A DNA stretch of 64,000 nt. It comes from Alsobacter sp045348435. GTDB lineage: Bacteria; Pseudomonadota; Alphaproteobacteria; Rhizobiales; Beijerinckiaceae. Below, piece after piece: positions 10,684 through 19,117 of this stretch. The stretch is taken from NCBI RefSeq assembly GCF_045348435.1, contig NZ_CP157484.1, positions 4,278,001 to 4,342,000 of the forward strand, read 5' to 3'. Position 1 is the stretch's first letter, and each line of letters starts with the position of its first letter. A model generated the notes under the pieces. The model was not told the DNA's origin, ran no database searches, and was given only the letters and a program-made list of their open reading frames with translations. The position numbers were made by a program, and so were the translations under genes.

Positions 10684-10711
10684 AAGGTAGCGCAACTATT
10701 CCCGTCGTCAA
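10684..10711 (-). promoter_or_regulatory. Sigma70-like promoter of the hypothetical gene at 10657
   Basis: On the minus strand TTGACG and TACCTT are separated by 16 bp, embedded in a locally AT-rich stretch. The predicted start of transcription is about 20 bases from the chosen ATG. Confidence 0.5.
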
Positions 10712-10747
10712 GAGTGATTTATCTTATTTTACATTGAAACTAGGTGA

Positions 10748-11860
10748 TTAAGGCTTCGGCTTGCGGATGATCACCGCGGCCCGCAGGTCCTCCTGGCCGT
10801 AGCGGGCCATCCGCTGGAACTCCTCGGCGGGGATCGGCAGGTTGGCGGCCGCGATAGGGGTCTCCAGTTCGGCGGTTTCGACCCAGGGGTCGTTGACGAA
10901 GACATGCCGGCCGTCTTGGCCATGCGCCAGCAGCCAATGCGGCACCTTCTTGCGGAACATCCGGTAGCCCGAGACCAGCACGATCACGATCGCGCCTTCG
11001 TCCAGCACCGCCGCCAGGCTGGCCTGGTCGAGGGGCTCGAGACGGATCGGAACGCCGGCCTCGACCGCCTCGGCCCGGAAATCCTCCTGGGCGATGCGCA
11101 TCACCTCCTTCTTGTCGGCGTCCCTGACGCCGTCGAGGAAGAAGGGTCCCTTGTGGGAAAGCCGCAGCTCCACCGGCAGGCCGTGGCGGGCCAGCGTGGC
11201 GGCGAGCCCATAGGGTTCGCATCCCCCGAGCCCGGACGTCATGTAGACGGTGGTGGATTCGCGCCAGAGCCGGATTTCGGCCGCCCGGGTCGCCCGGAAG
11301 GCCGGATCGGCCCAGCCCAGCGCCATCATCAGGCAGCACGGCCCGCAGGTGAAGTCGAGCGTCTGGGCGTAGAAGGGCGGCGGCGTCTGGGTGAGCTTCG
11401 CCTGCTGGACGAGCCGCTTTTCGTAGCGCAGCGCGTCCTGGTGGTCCTCGTAATAGTCCGGGTAGACGCCGAAGCGCCGGTAGTCGGCGCGCTCATAGAG
11501 CCGGATCGCCGCGACGTTGTCGGCCCGCACCTCCAGCCGCAGGAAGAGGCAGCCCCGCCTCTCGGCCTCGGCCTCCACGGCCTCCAGCAGCTTGCGGCCC
11601 AGCCCTCCGCCGGCCGCCTCCGGCAGGATGGCGATGGAGTAGAGCCGCGCCAGGGCCGCGCCGCGCCGGAACGCCACGAGGGCGTAGCCCACCACCGTCC
11701 CGCGCCGGTCGATGACCAGCAGGGCGTCCTTTTCGGTGACGATGTAGTAGCGCAGCGAGCGGCGCGAGAGCCGGTCGGTCTCGAAGACGCGGTTCTCGAT
11801 GGCTTCGAGCGCGTCGAGATCGGCGAGATCGGCGGGACGGATGACGGACTGCTGGGGCAC
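10748..11860 (-). CDS. GNAT acetyltransferase fused to a C39-like cysteine peptidase
   Basis: A 370-aa two-domain protein. Residues 1-150 form a RimI-like GNAT N-acetyltransferase (acetyl-CoA loop LPEAAGGGLGRKLLEAV at about 79-95, then the VRADNVAAIRLYE segment). Residues 155-370 resemble peptidase C39: catalytic Cys172 in FTCGPCCLMMA, His308 in VPHWLLAH and Asp324 in VNDPW. Such fusions are known in proteobacteria, usually beside a RimK-like ATP-grasp ligase, suggesting processing of a ribosomally made or ligated peptide; no ATP-grasp gene or peptide precursor is visible here. No signal peptide, so cytoplasmic. It is divergent from puuE with a 131-bp gap. The substrate is unknown. Confidence 0.82.
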   Translation of the reverse strand: MPQQSVIRPADLADLDALEAIENRVFETDRLSRRSLRYYIVTEKDALLVIDRRGTVVGYALVAFRRGAALARLYSIAILPEAAGGGLGRKLLEAVEAEAERRGCLFLRLEVRADNVAAIRLYERADYRRFGVYPDYYEDHQDALRYEKRLVQQAKLTQTPPPFYAQTLDFTCGPCCLMMALGWADPAFRATRAAEIRLWRESTTVYMTSGLGGCEPYGLAATLARHGLPVELRLSHKGPFFLDGVRDADKKEVMRIAQEDFRAEAVEAGVPIRLEPLDQASLAAVLDEGAIVIVLVSGYRMFRKKVPHWLLAHGQDGRHVFVNDPWVETAELETPIAAANLPIPAEEFQRMARYGQEDLRAAVIIRKPKP

Positions 11861-11991
11861 GGGTCAGGATTCGCGGGGGCGGGAGGATGGCGGCCGGACC
11901 ATAGTTCACGCCGGCGCGGTCGTGAACCGCTTGAAAGCCCGGCCCGGGCGCGCTTCTCTGGGCGGCGAAGCTTGCGCCGTCGGAGCACACC

Positions 11992-12903
11992 ATGGACGAG
12001 ACCTATCCCCGCGACATGATTGGCTATGGACGCCGCAGCCCCGACCCGCAATGGCCGGGCGGCGCCCATGTCTGCGTGCAGTTCGTGATCAACTACGAGG
12101 AAGGCGGCGAGAACAACGTGCTGCACGGCGACGCCGCGTCCGAGGCCTTCCTGTCGGAGATCGTCGGCGCCGCGCCCTGGCCGGGCCAGCGGCACTGGAA
12201 CATGGAGTCGATCTACGAATACGGCGCCCGCGCGGGCTTCTGGCGGCTGCACCGTCTGTTCACCAGCCGCAAGGCTCCGGTCACCGTCTATGGCGTCGCG
12301 ACCGCGATGGCGCGGGGCCGCGAGCAGGTCGCCGCCATGCAGGAGGCCGGCTGGGAGATCGCCAGCCACGGCCTGAAATGGGTCGAGCACAAGGACATGC
12401 CCGAGGAGGAGGAGCGCCGGCAGATCGCCGAGGCCATCCGCCTGCACACGGAAGTGACAGGCGAGCGGCCGCTGGGCTGGTACACGGGCCGCTGCTCGAT
12501 GAACACGCAGCGCCTCGTGGCCGAGGAAGGCGGCTTCCTCTACTCGTCCGACAGCTACGCCGACGACCTGCCCTACTGGATCCCGTCCAGCCAGGGCCCG
12601 CATCTCGTGATCCCCTACACGCTGGATTCCAACGACATGCGGTTCGCCACCCCGCAGGGGTTCAACAGCGGCGACCAGTTCTTCGCCTATCTGAAGGACA
12701 GCTTCGACGTGCTCTACCGCGAGGGCCGGGAGGGCGCGCCGAAGATGCTGAATGTCGGCCTGCATTGCCGGCTCGTCGGCCGGCCGGGGCGCGTCGCAGC
12801 GCTGGAGCGCTTCGTCGACTACGCGATGGCGCACGACAAGGTCTGGGTGGCGCGCCGCGTCGACATCGCCCGCCACTGGCGCAAGGTGCACCCTCCGGGC
12901 TGA
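11992..12903 (+). CDS. puuE: Allantoinase PuuE (polysaccharide-deacetylase family)
   Basis: Member of the PuuE family, which hydrolyses allantoin to allantoate in purine (urate) breakdown using the carbohydrate-esterase-4 fold without the classical metal site of amidohydrolase allantoinases. The 303-aa length is normal. Diagnostic stretches include YGRRSPDPQWPGGAHVCVQF (10-29), NYEEGGENN near 33, ASHGLKWVEHKDM near 123 and RPLGWYTGRCSMNTQRL near 157. ATG 11992 has CGGAG upstream. No other ureide gene is in the window, so here it stands alone; other deacetylase-family roles are possible but this subfamily is distinctive. Confidence 0.88.
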   Translation: MDETYPRDMIGYGRRSPDPQWPGGAHVCVQFVINYEEGGENNVLHGDAASEAFLSEIVGAAPWPGQRHWNMESIYEYGARAGFWRLHRLFTSRKAPVTVYGVATAMARGREQVAAMQEAGWEIASHGLKWVEHKDMPEEEERRQIAEAIRLHTEVTGERPLGWYTGRCSMNTQRLVAEEGGFLYSSDSYADDLPYWIPSSQGPHLVIPYTLDSNDMRFATPQGFNSGDQFFAYLKDSFDVLYREGREGAPKMLNVGLHCRLVGRPGRVAALERFVDYAMAHDKVWVARRVDIARHWRKVHPPG

Positions 12904-12923
12904 GCCGCCTCCGGGGCGCTGGA

Positions 12924-12957
12924 GCATGCTGCGAAAAGGTTTCGCGCCAAAGCATGC
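12924..12957. repeat. Hairpin repeat resembling dispersed Rhizobiales RIME-type elements
   Basis: GCATGCT and AGCATGC arms enclose a second inverted pair GCGAAA/TTTCGC. The pattern (GGAGCATG, short arm, GAAAAGG, then the complementary CATGC) resembles dispersed intergenic hairpins common in Rhizobiales genomes. Only one copy is seen here. Confidence 0.45.
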
Positions 12958-12976
12958 GACTGCTCAAAAACTGAAT

Positions 12977-13006
12977 CATGCCGTGTTTCCGTCGAAACAC
13001 GGCATG
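12977..13006. terminator. Bidirectional terminator-like hairpin between puuE and opgG
   Basis: CATGCCGTGTTT-CCGTCG-AAACACGGCATG is a perfect 12-bp inverted repeat placed between two convergent genes, three bases from the opgG stop. There is no long T-run. Confidence 0.55.
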
Positions 13007-13008
13007 CT

Positions 13009-14589
13009 TCAGTCGGCCTTCCAGGGGAAAGTCCAGGTCTCGGTGAGCGCGCGTCCGCCGGACTTCAGGAAGGCGCGCAGGTCCGTGGTCTGGCCCTTCT
13101 CGAGCTGCACGTCGATGCCGGCCCGGAAGCCCTCGGTCTTGGGGTTGGGCACCAGGAAGGTGCGCACGATCTTGCCCGCCGAGGTGGACGGGACGATCTG
13201 CACCTTCTCCGGGTCGGTGAGGTAGTAGCCGAGGTCCCCGCCGGCGAAATCGATGATGAACCGGCGCGAGCCGGGCGCCGGCGGCTCCGGGGCGCCCAGC
13301 GCCCGGGCCGAGGTCTGCCACGTATTGTGCGCCGCCCCGCCCGGATGCAGGCGGAAATCGTCCGACACCGCCGTGATGCGGTACCCCCAGCTCAGGCTCT
13401 GCCCGGGCTCGGGCGCCGCGTTTGGCGTCCAGTAGGCGACCACGTTGTCGTTGGTCTCGTCCCCGGTGGGGATCTCGATGAGCTCGATGCGGCCCTCGCC
13501 CCAGCCGCCGCGCGGCTCCACCCAGTAGCTCGGCCGCGTCTCGTAGCCGAGGTCGATGTCCTGGTAGTGCTCGAAGGTGCGGTCGCGCTGCATCAGCCCG
13601 AACCCGCGCGGGTTCGTGTCCATGAAGGCCGAGAAGCTGATCTCCTTGGGATTGCGCAGAGGCCGCCACAGCCACTCGCCCGCCCCGGTATGCATCAGCA
13701 GGCCGTCCGAATCATGCAGCTCGGGGCGGAAATCGTCGTTGAAGCGTCGGTCGTTCTCGCCGACGAAGAACATCGAGGTCAGCGGCGCGACGCCCATCCG
13801 CTCGATGCGCCTGCGGGGAAACAGCTGCAGGCTGACGTCCACCACGGTCTCGTTGGCCGGATAGACGAAGAACTGGTAGGCGCCCGTCAGCGACGGCCCG
13901 TCCAGCAGCGCGTAGATGACGGCGCGGTCCGCGTCGGCCGACGGCTGCTCGATCCAGAACTCGCGGAAATACGGGAACTCCTCGGTCTCCTTCGCGCCGA
14001 CCCCGATGGCGAGGCCCCGGGCCGAGAGGCCGTAGCGCTGCTTGCGCCCGAGAAAGCGGAAATAGCTGGCCCCCAGGAAGGAGATGAGCTCGTCCTGCAC
14101 GCGCGGATCGTTGAGCGGGTAGTGCAGGCGGAAGCCCGCGAAGCCGAGATTGACCGGCAGGGAGCCGAACTTGTTGCGGCCATAGTCGAACAGCGAGCTC
14201 GAATAGGGCGCGGGGGCGCTGACGCCGTCGCGGATGACGTTCACCACCACCGGCCGGGTGAACAGGAAGCCGGGATGGAACATGTGCATGCGGAACGGCG
14301 CGCCGGCCCCGCCCAGCAGCGCCTTGTCGGGCCGGAAGCGGATGTCCCTGTAAGAGTCGTAGTCGAGCTTGGCCAGGCTCTCCGGCAGCGGAGGCGGATT
14401 GGCTTCATAGGGCCCGGTCGCGATCTCCCGCGCGCGCCGGATCACGTCCTCGAAGCCGAATCGCGGCTGATTCGGCGTTTGCGGGCCGGGACTGGCCGGG
14501 GCCGACTGGGCGTGCGCCCGCGGGGCTGCGAGCAGGGCCGCGGCGAGGCTGCCGAGCCGTTCGATGAAGTGGCGACGGGAAAGGGTCAT
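13009..14589 (-). CDS. opgG: Periplasmic glucan biosynthesis protein MdoG/OpgG family
   Basis: OpgG-type proteins act in the periplasm in forming osmoregulated periplasmic glucans, shaping the beta-glucan backbone. The 526-aa length is normal. Residues 1-27 form a Tat-type signal (SRRHFIERL followed by an alanine/leucine core and AHAQ), so export is probably folded and via Tat. The rest is the two-domain beta-sandwich family, with FGFEDVIRRAREIA near 44, LDYDSYRDIRFRPDKALL near 74, the conserved NPRGFGLMQRDR near 323 and RGGWGEGRIELIEIPT near 358. ATG 14589 is at the twin-arginine leader. Tat signals are more usual for the paralogue OpgD, so OpgD is an alternative name. Monocistronic; no opgH is nearby. 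Confidence 0.88.
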   Translation of the reverse strand: MTLSRRHFIERLGSLAAALLAAPRAHAQSAPASPGPQTPNQPRFGFEDVIRRAREIATGPYEANPPPLPESLAKLDYDSYRDIRFRPDKALLGGAGAPFRMHMFHPGFLFTRPVVVNVIRDGVSAPAPYSSSLFDYGRNKFGSLPVNLGFAGFRLHYPLNDPRVQDELISFLGASYFRFLGRKQRYGLSARGLAIGVGAKETEEFPYFREFWIEQPSADADRAVIYALLDGPSLTGAYQFFVYPANETVVDVSLQLFPRRRIERMGVAPLTSMFFVGENDRRFNDDFRPELHDSDGLLMHTGAGEWLWRPLRNPKEISFSAFMDTNPRGFGLMQRDRTFEHYQDIDLGYETRPSYWVEPRGGWGEGRIELIEIPTGDETNDNVVAYWTPNAAPEPGQSLSWGYRITAVSDDFRLHPGGAAHNTWQTSARALGAPEPPAPGSRRFIIDFAGGDLGYYLTDPEKVQIVPSTSAGKIVRTFLVPNPKTEGFRAGIDVQLEKGQTTDLRAFLKSGGRALTETWTFPWKAD

Positions 14590-14880
14590 GGACGGCTCTG
14601 GACGCAGACATGTCTGAGGAACGGGGCGGAGGCGGACGAAGCCGGGAGGCCAGCCGGACGGCGCGGGAGGCGCCTCCGGGCGAACGACGCGGGAGGTTTG
14701 GCGGGCGGTTTTGGCGGGCTTACGGCAAGTGGCGCGCGCGAACGCGCCAGGCGATGCGCGGTTCCTCCGTTCGGACCTTCTTAGCCATCCAATATCAGAG
14801 GCTTATCCAGCCTGTCAGCAATTTGCGGAGAGCCGAAAAAAACTATTGATGCGGGGGGCGAACGTCCCTATGTATCCCCT
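14590..14880. other. Non-coding stretch between opgG and the decarboxylase leader
   Basis: This 290-bp part of the 741-bp gap contains no gene I can support. A weak reading frame at 14610-14849 is rich in Arg/Gly and lacks family resemblance. A TTGCGG at 14823 in an AT-richer stretch could be the -35 element of the downstream leader transcript, but a convincing -10 is not visible. Confidence 0.4.
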
Positions 14881-14899
14881 CGCCCAATTACGCACGTGC

Positions 14900-15120
14900 C
14901 TGTGGTCGCGTGCTGGTCGGTGGGCATCCGGACAAGAGGCCGGACAGCCGCCCGGGACAGGATCGGGACCAATGAGGTGGGAACCCCATTGGCGATGATC
15001 CCGGCAGAAATGCCGCGTTCCGAACCCTGACCAGCAGCCGGAGGGAAAACCGGCGTACCCCGCTCTCCCCGGGGGACGTGACTTAAAGCAACGACGGAAC
15101 GGGCTTTTTTGGTCTCGTCC
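14900..15120 (+). promoter_or_regulatory. Structured 5' leader of the ornithine decarboxylase gene, speF-RNA candidate
   Basis: A closing stem TGCTGGTC (14911-14918) with GACCAGCA (15029-15036) encloses three helices: TCCGG/CCGGA (14927-14931, 14940-14944); GGATC/GATCC (14960-14964, 14997-15001) stacked outside CCAATG/CATTGG (14969-14974, 14987-14992); and CGGCA-GAAA-TGCCG (15002-15015) with a GNRA loop. The speF motif (Rfam RF00518) is an alphaproteobacterial cis-regulatory RNA upstream of ornithine decarboxylase genes, so placement matches. A T-tract at about 15102-15108 after an AAAGC...GCTTT pair may be an attenuator. Exact ends are approximate, and identity with the Rfam family is inferred from context and structure. 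Confidence 0.65.
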
Positions 15121-15330
15121 GGCCCTCCAAAGGTCGGATCACCGAAGAGGCTTGTCCTTCTTTGCCCGACGTGCGGATGGGGTCTCCCCAGTCCAATCCA
15201 AGGCAGCATCATCGGGTGTCCTCACCCGGCGTCGGCGTCTCCAAAGCGCCGCGTCGTGGGACCGACGCCCGGGGCTTCAACCTTTCGAGCGCCTGACCGG
15301 CGTTCGGCAGACCTTGGGGAGATTCGTGCC

Positions 15331-16464
15331 ATGACTGCACGCATCCGTGAGTTCCTTCGTACGCGCCGTGAGGATGGACCCTGCATGGTCCTCGACCTGG
15401 ACGTCGTGCGGGACAACTACAACGCGTTCGCGCGCGCCCTGCCGGACACCCGGGTGTTCTACGCGGTGAAGGCGAACCCGTCGCCGGAAGTGCTGCACCT
15501 GCTCGCCACGCTCGGCTCGTGCTTCGACACCGCTTCGGTGGTCGAGATCGAGATGGCGCTGGCGGCCGGCGCGACCGCCGATCGCATCTCGTTCGGCAAC
15601 ACGATCAAGAAGGAGCGGGACATCGCGCGCGCCTATGCGCTCGGCATCCGCCTCTTCGCGGTCGACTGCGTGGCCGAGGTGGACAAGATCGTGCGCGCCG
15701 CGCCCGACTCCAAGGTGTTCTGCCGCATCCTGTGCGACGGCGCAGGGGCCGAGTGGCCGCTGTCCCGCAAGTTCGGCTGCGTGCCCGAGATGGCCGCGGA
15801 CGTGCTCGAGCATGCGCACCGCAACGGTCTGGAGGCCTATGGCGTCTCCTTCCACGTCGGTTCGCAGCAGCGCAACACCGAAGCCTGGGACCAGGCCCTC
15901 GCGTCCTCCGCGGAGATCTTCCGCGAATGCGCCGCGCGGGGCATGAGCCTGTCGATGGTCAATCTCGGCGGCGGTTTCCCGACCAAGTACCTGAAGGAAG
16001 TTCCGGGCGTGAGCCGCTATGGCGACAGCATCTTCCGGGCTCTCTCCAAGCACTTCGGCAACCGCCTGCCCGAGACCATCATCGAGCCCGGTCGCGGCAT
16101 GGTCGGCAACGCCGGCCTGATCGAGTCCGAGGTCGTGCTGATCTCGAAGAAGTCGGACTCCGAGGACGAGGTTCGCTGGGTGTACCTGGACATCGGCAAG
16201 TTCGGCGGCCTCGCCGAGACGATGGACGAGTCGATCCGCTACCCCATCCGCACGCGTCACGACGGCGACGAGATGGCGCCCTGCGTGCTCGCCGGCCCGA
16301 CCTGCGACTCGGCCGACGTGATGTACGAGAAGGAGCCGTACATGCTCCCGGTGAGCCTCTCGATCGGCGACAAGGTGCTGATCGAAGGCGCGGGCGCGTA
16401 CACGACCACCTACTCGGCCGTCGCGTTCAACGGCTTCCCTCCGCTCCGAACCTACGTGATCTGA
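15331..16464 (+). CDS. Ornithine (ornithine/lysine) decarboxylase, fold type III
   Basis: A PLP-dependent decarboxylase that converts ornithine to putrescine, the entry to polyamine synthesis; alphaproteobacterial relatives can also use lysine. The 377-aa product has the alanine-racemase-like fold: PLP lysine K47 in FYAVKANPSP, HVGSQQ near 175, the glycine-rich NLGGGFP near 211, phosphate-binding EPGRGMVGNAG near 252 and the C-terminal catalytic Cys325-Asp326 in GPTCDSADVM. It is short, like eukaryotic-type enzymes, not the large fold-I SpeC. ATG 15331 follows GGGGA and matches the conserved N-terminus. A structured RNA leader precedes it and a GNAT gene follows, a common alphaproteobacterial pairing. 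Confidence 0.92.
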   Translation: MTARIREFLRTRREDGPCMVLDLDVVRDNYNAFARALPDTRVFYAVKANPSPEVLHLLATLGSCFDTASVVEIEMALAAGATADRISFGNTIKKERDIARAYALGIRLFAVDCVAEVDKIVRAAPDSKVFCRILCDGAGAEWPLSRKFGCVPEMAADVLEHAHRNGLEAYGVSFHVGSQQRNTEAWDQALASSAEIFRECAARGMSLSMVNLGGGFPTKYLKEVPGVSRYGDSIFRALSKHFGNRLPETIIEPGRGMVGNAGLIESEVVLISKKSDSEDEVRWVYLDIGKFGGLAETMDESIRYPIRTRHDGDEMAPCVLAGPTCDSADVMYEKEPYMLPVSLSIGDKVLIEGAGAYTTTYSAVAFNGFPPLRTYVI

Positions 16465-16468
16465 GCCC

Positions 16469-16491
16469 GCCGCCGGCCCACAGCCGGCGGC
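16469..16491 (+). terminator. Hairpin after ornithine decarboxylase
   Basis: GCCGCCGGC-CCACA-GCCGGCGGC, a 9-bp perfect stem starting five bases past the stop codon, without a T-tract. Probably slows or ends transcription before the GNAT gene. Confidence 0.5.
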
Positions 16492-16654
16492 CACGGCTGG
16501 CCTGCGACTGAGCAGGCCTCGGCGCGCACTCCCCCGCGCCCGCGTCTCGGGTCCGCGACGTTCCTGACGGAACGGCGGGCCCAGCTTCCCCACGAACCCT
16601 CGATCTGGATTCGATCCGTTCCGGCCGCGCGCCGGGCGGGGAAGGAGCACGGCC

Positions 16655-17251
16655 ATGATTCACCTGACCGACGCCGCCCTCACGGGCCTGACCATCCGCC
16701 CCGAGACCCCCGCCGACGTCGACGCGCGCGAGGCGCTGCTCGACGCCGCCTTCGGACCCACGCGCCACGCGAAGACCTGCGAGCGCCTGCGCGAGGGCCG
16801 CCTGCCGGCGCTGGCCCTGGCGGCCCATCGCGGCGGCCGGCTCGTCGGCACGGTGCGGCTGTGGAGCGTCAGCGCGGGTCCCGGACGCACGGCCCTGATG
16901 CTGGGCCCGCTGGCCGTCGACCAGGGCGCGCGCTCCGAAGGCCTCGGCGGCAAGCTGATGCGCGCCGCCCTGAACCTCTCGGCGGCGGGCGGCCGTGACG
17001 CCGTGCTGCTGGTCGGCGATGCGCCCTATTACGAGCGGTTCGGCTTCTCGGCCGCCCTCACCCAGGGCCTCTGGCTGCCGGGGCCGGTGGAGCGCGAGCG
17101 CTTCCTGGGGCTGGAGCTCGTTCCCGGCGCGCTGTCGGGCGCGCGCGGACTGGTCAGCCCGACGGGCGAACGCGCCCCGACGCCGGAGCTGGGCGCGCTG
17201 GTCGCGGCCGCTTTCGCCCATGACGACGCGCTGGCGCGCCGGGCGGCCTAA
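16655..17251 (+). CDS. GNAT N-acetyltransferase, YhbS-like
   Basis: A 198-aa acetyltransferase with the GNAT core: substrate strand LVGTVRLWSVSAG near 63, LGPLAVDQGARSEGLGGKLM near 89 carrying the acetyl-CoA pyrophosphate loop, and APYYERFGFS near 122. This is the arrangement of YhbS-type predicted acetyltransferases. ATG 16655 follows GGAAGGAG. Relatives are often encoded right after ornithine/lysine decarboxylase in alphaproteobacteria, so modification of a polyamine or precursor is a reasonable guess but not shown. The intervening hairpin suggests only partial co-transcription. Confidence 0.82.
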   Translation: MIHLTDAALTGLTIRPETPADVDAREALLDAAFGPTRHAKTCERLREGRLPALALAAHRGGRLVGTVRLWSVSAGPGRTALMLGPLAVDQGARSEGLGGKLMRAALNLSAAGGRDAVLLVGDAPYYERFGFSAALTQGLWLPGPVERERFLGLELVPGALSGARGLVSPTGERAPTPELGALVAAAFAHDDALARRAA

Positions 17252-17340
17252 GGCCGATCCTGGGTTTCATCGGCAAGCCGCGGGCGCGCCCCGCGGCTTC
17301 GTCGCGTGACGGGCCGGGCTGCGGCCGCTATGGCTGGGCC

Positions 17341-18102
17341 GTGAGCGCTTCTCTGGTGCGCCTGAAGGGCGTGGGAAAGATCTTCGACGGCGGAACCGAG
17401 GCCCTCGCCGGCCTCGATCTCGACGTGCGCGCCGGCGAGTTCCTGGCGCTGCTCGGGCCGTCGGGCTGCGGCAAGACCACCGCGCTGCGCATCGTCGCGG
17501 GCCTCGAGGAGCCGACGAGCGGAACGGTCGAGCGCACGGCGCTGGCCAAGGCCGCCGGCTCGGTCTCCTTCGTGTTCCAGGATCCGACCCTGATGCCGTG
17601 GGCCTCGGCGGCGGACAATGTCTGGCTGCCGCTGCGCATCGCCGGCGAATCGCGGCGCGAGGCTTCGGCGCGCGTGCGCGAGCTGCTGGATCTGGTCGGC
17701 GTCGGAGACTTCGCCGACGCCCTGCCGCAGGAGCTCTCGGGCGGCATGCGCATGCGCGTCGCCATCGCCCGCGCCCTGGTGACGCGGCCGGAGCTGCTGC
17801 TGATGGACGAGCCCTTCGCGGCGCTGGACGAGATCACCCGCTTTCGCCTGAACGACGACCTCATCGCCCTCACCCGCCAGATCGGCTGCACGACGGTGTT
17901 CGTCACCCACTCGATCTATGAGAGCGTGTACCTGTCGACGCGGCTCGCCGTCATGACCCCGAGGCCCGGCCGGGTCGCCCGCGAGATCGCCGTCGCGCTG
18001 CCGCCGGAACGCACGCCCGCGCTGCGGCGGGATCCGGCCTATCTGGCGATCTGCGCGCAGGCCTCGGCGGCGCTGGAGGCCGGCGCGGCCGCAGCGGGCT
18101 GA
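17341..18102 (+). CDS. ABC transporter ATPase, nitrate/sulfonate/taurine type, orphan
   Basis: A 253-aa cytoplasmic ATPase of the SsuB/TauB group. Walker A is GPSGCGKTT (about 40-48), Q-loop FVFQDPTLMPW near 78, signature LSGGMRMRVA near 135 and Walker B LLLMDEPFAALDE near 153, followed by the HSIYESVYLS switch region; the Phe-x-Gln-Asp-x-x-Leu-x-Pro-Trp form is typical of this subfamily. GTG at 17341 is the only start giving full length; it has no clear Shine-Dalgarno site. Neither a permease nor a binding protein flanks it, whereas a complete transporter of the same class lies at 45-48 kb. A remote partner is likely. Confidence 0.85.
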   Translation: MSASLVRLKGVGKIFDGGTEALAGLDLDVRAGEFLALLGPSGCGKTTALRIVAGLEEPTSGTVERTALAKAAGSVSFVFQDPTLMPWASAADNVWLPLRIAGESRREASARVRELLDLVGVGDFADALPQELSGGMRMRVAIARALVTRPELLLMDEPFAALDEITRFRLNDDLIALTRQIGCTTVFVTHSIYESVYLSTRLAVMTPRPGRVAREIAVALPPERTPALRRDPAYLAICAQASAALEAGAAAAG

Positions 18103-18212
18103 GCCGGCGGCCCTGGGCGCAGGGGCGCCATGCCGGGGGAGAGTACGAACAGCCGCCGCCATGCCCTAGAGTTCGCGCCGGGCGAGACGGCCCGGGCGCG
18201 GGCCATCCATCG

Positions 18213-19112
18213 ATGAAGGACGTCATTCCCCCGAGAGCGACCAAGGACGCCGCGCGCGACCGGCTGATCGGCATCCTGCTGATCTGCTGCGCCTTCGTCT
18301 GCTTCTCGATGCTCGACGCCACCGCCAAGTGGCTGAACCAGTCCATTCCGTCGCTGCAGACGACCTGGGCGCGCTACGTCTCCAACGTCATCCTCGTCGC
18401 CGCCGTCCTGAATCCGCTGACGCGGCCGGGCGTGGGCCGGACCACCCGCCCGGGCCTCCAGGCGGCCCGCTCGCTGCTGCTCTTCGCCTCCACGGCGACG
18501 AACTTCTTCGCCCTGCACTATCTGCAGCTCGCCCAGACGGTCTCGATCTCCTTCGCGACGCCGCTGCTGGTGGCGCTGCTCGCCAAGCCTTTGCTGGGCG
18601 AGGCGATCAGCCCTCACCGCATGGTCGCGATCGTGATCGGCTTCGTCGGCGTGCTGGTCGTCGCGCGCCCGGGGCTCGGCATGCATCCGGCCGCCCTGGT
18701 GTCGATGGCCGGCATGCTCTGCTATGCGCTCTACAACATCTCCACCCGCAAGCTGGCCTTCTACGACCCGCCCCAGACCACGCTGTTCTACTCGGGGCTG
18801 GCGGGCGTCGTCATCCTCACGCCGCTGCTGACGCTGTTCTGGGAATGGCCGGCCAGCGGGTGGGTCTGGGTCGGCATGGGCATGACCGGCGTCTTCGGCG
18901 GCTTCGGCCACTTCCTGCTGATCCTGGCCCACCAGCGTGCGCCCGCCGCGGTGCTGTCGCCCTTCATCTACACGCAGCTGCTCTGGATGATCGCGCTCGG
19001 CTACGTGGTCTTCGGCGACGTCCCCGACCGCTACACCGTGCTCGGCGCCCTCATCGTGGTGGGCTCAGGGCTCTATCTGTTGCTGCGCGAGCGCGGCGGC
19101 GCGCGGGCCTGA
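18213..19112 (+). CDS. EamA/DMT-family inner-membrane transporter
   Basis: A 299-aa membrane protein with ten predicted hydrophobic segments in two EamA repeats (about 15-140 and 155-290). The first begins LIGILLICCAFVCFSMLDA and carries the FALHYLQLAQTVSISFATPL stretch typical of the family, preceding the conserved GEAISPHRMVAIVIGFVGV end of repeat 1. Members export small metabolites, often amino acids, nucleosides or S-adenosylmethionine; the substrate here is not predictable. ATG 18213 lacks a strong ribosome site. The ATPase gene upstream ends 110 bp away and is unrelated in mechanism. Confidence 0.87.
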   Translation: MKDVIPPRATKDAARDRLIGILLICCAFVCFSMLDATAKWLNQSIPSLQTTWARYVSNVILVAAVLNPLTRPGVGRTTRPGLQAARSLLLFASTATNFFALHYLQLAQTVSISFATPLLVALLAKPLLGEAISPHRMVAIVIGFVGVLVVARPGLGMHPAALVSMAGMLCYALYNISTRKLAFYDPPQTTLFYSGLAGVVILTPLLTLFWEWPASGWVWVGMGMTGVFGGFGHFLLILAHQRAPAAVLSPFIYTQLLWMIALGYVVFGDVPDRYTVLGALIVVGSGLYLLLRERGGARA

Positions 19113-19117
19113 CGGCG

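Noticed and set aside
14610..14849. 79-codon frame upstream of the decarboxylase leader
   Set aside because: Arg/Gly-rich start, no homologous feel, weak ribosome site; the downstream DNA is better explained as a structured leader.
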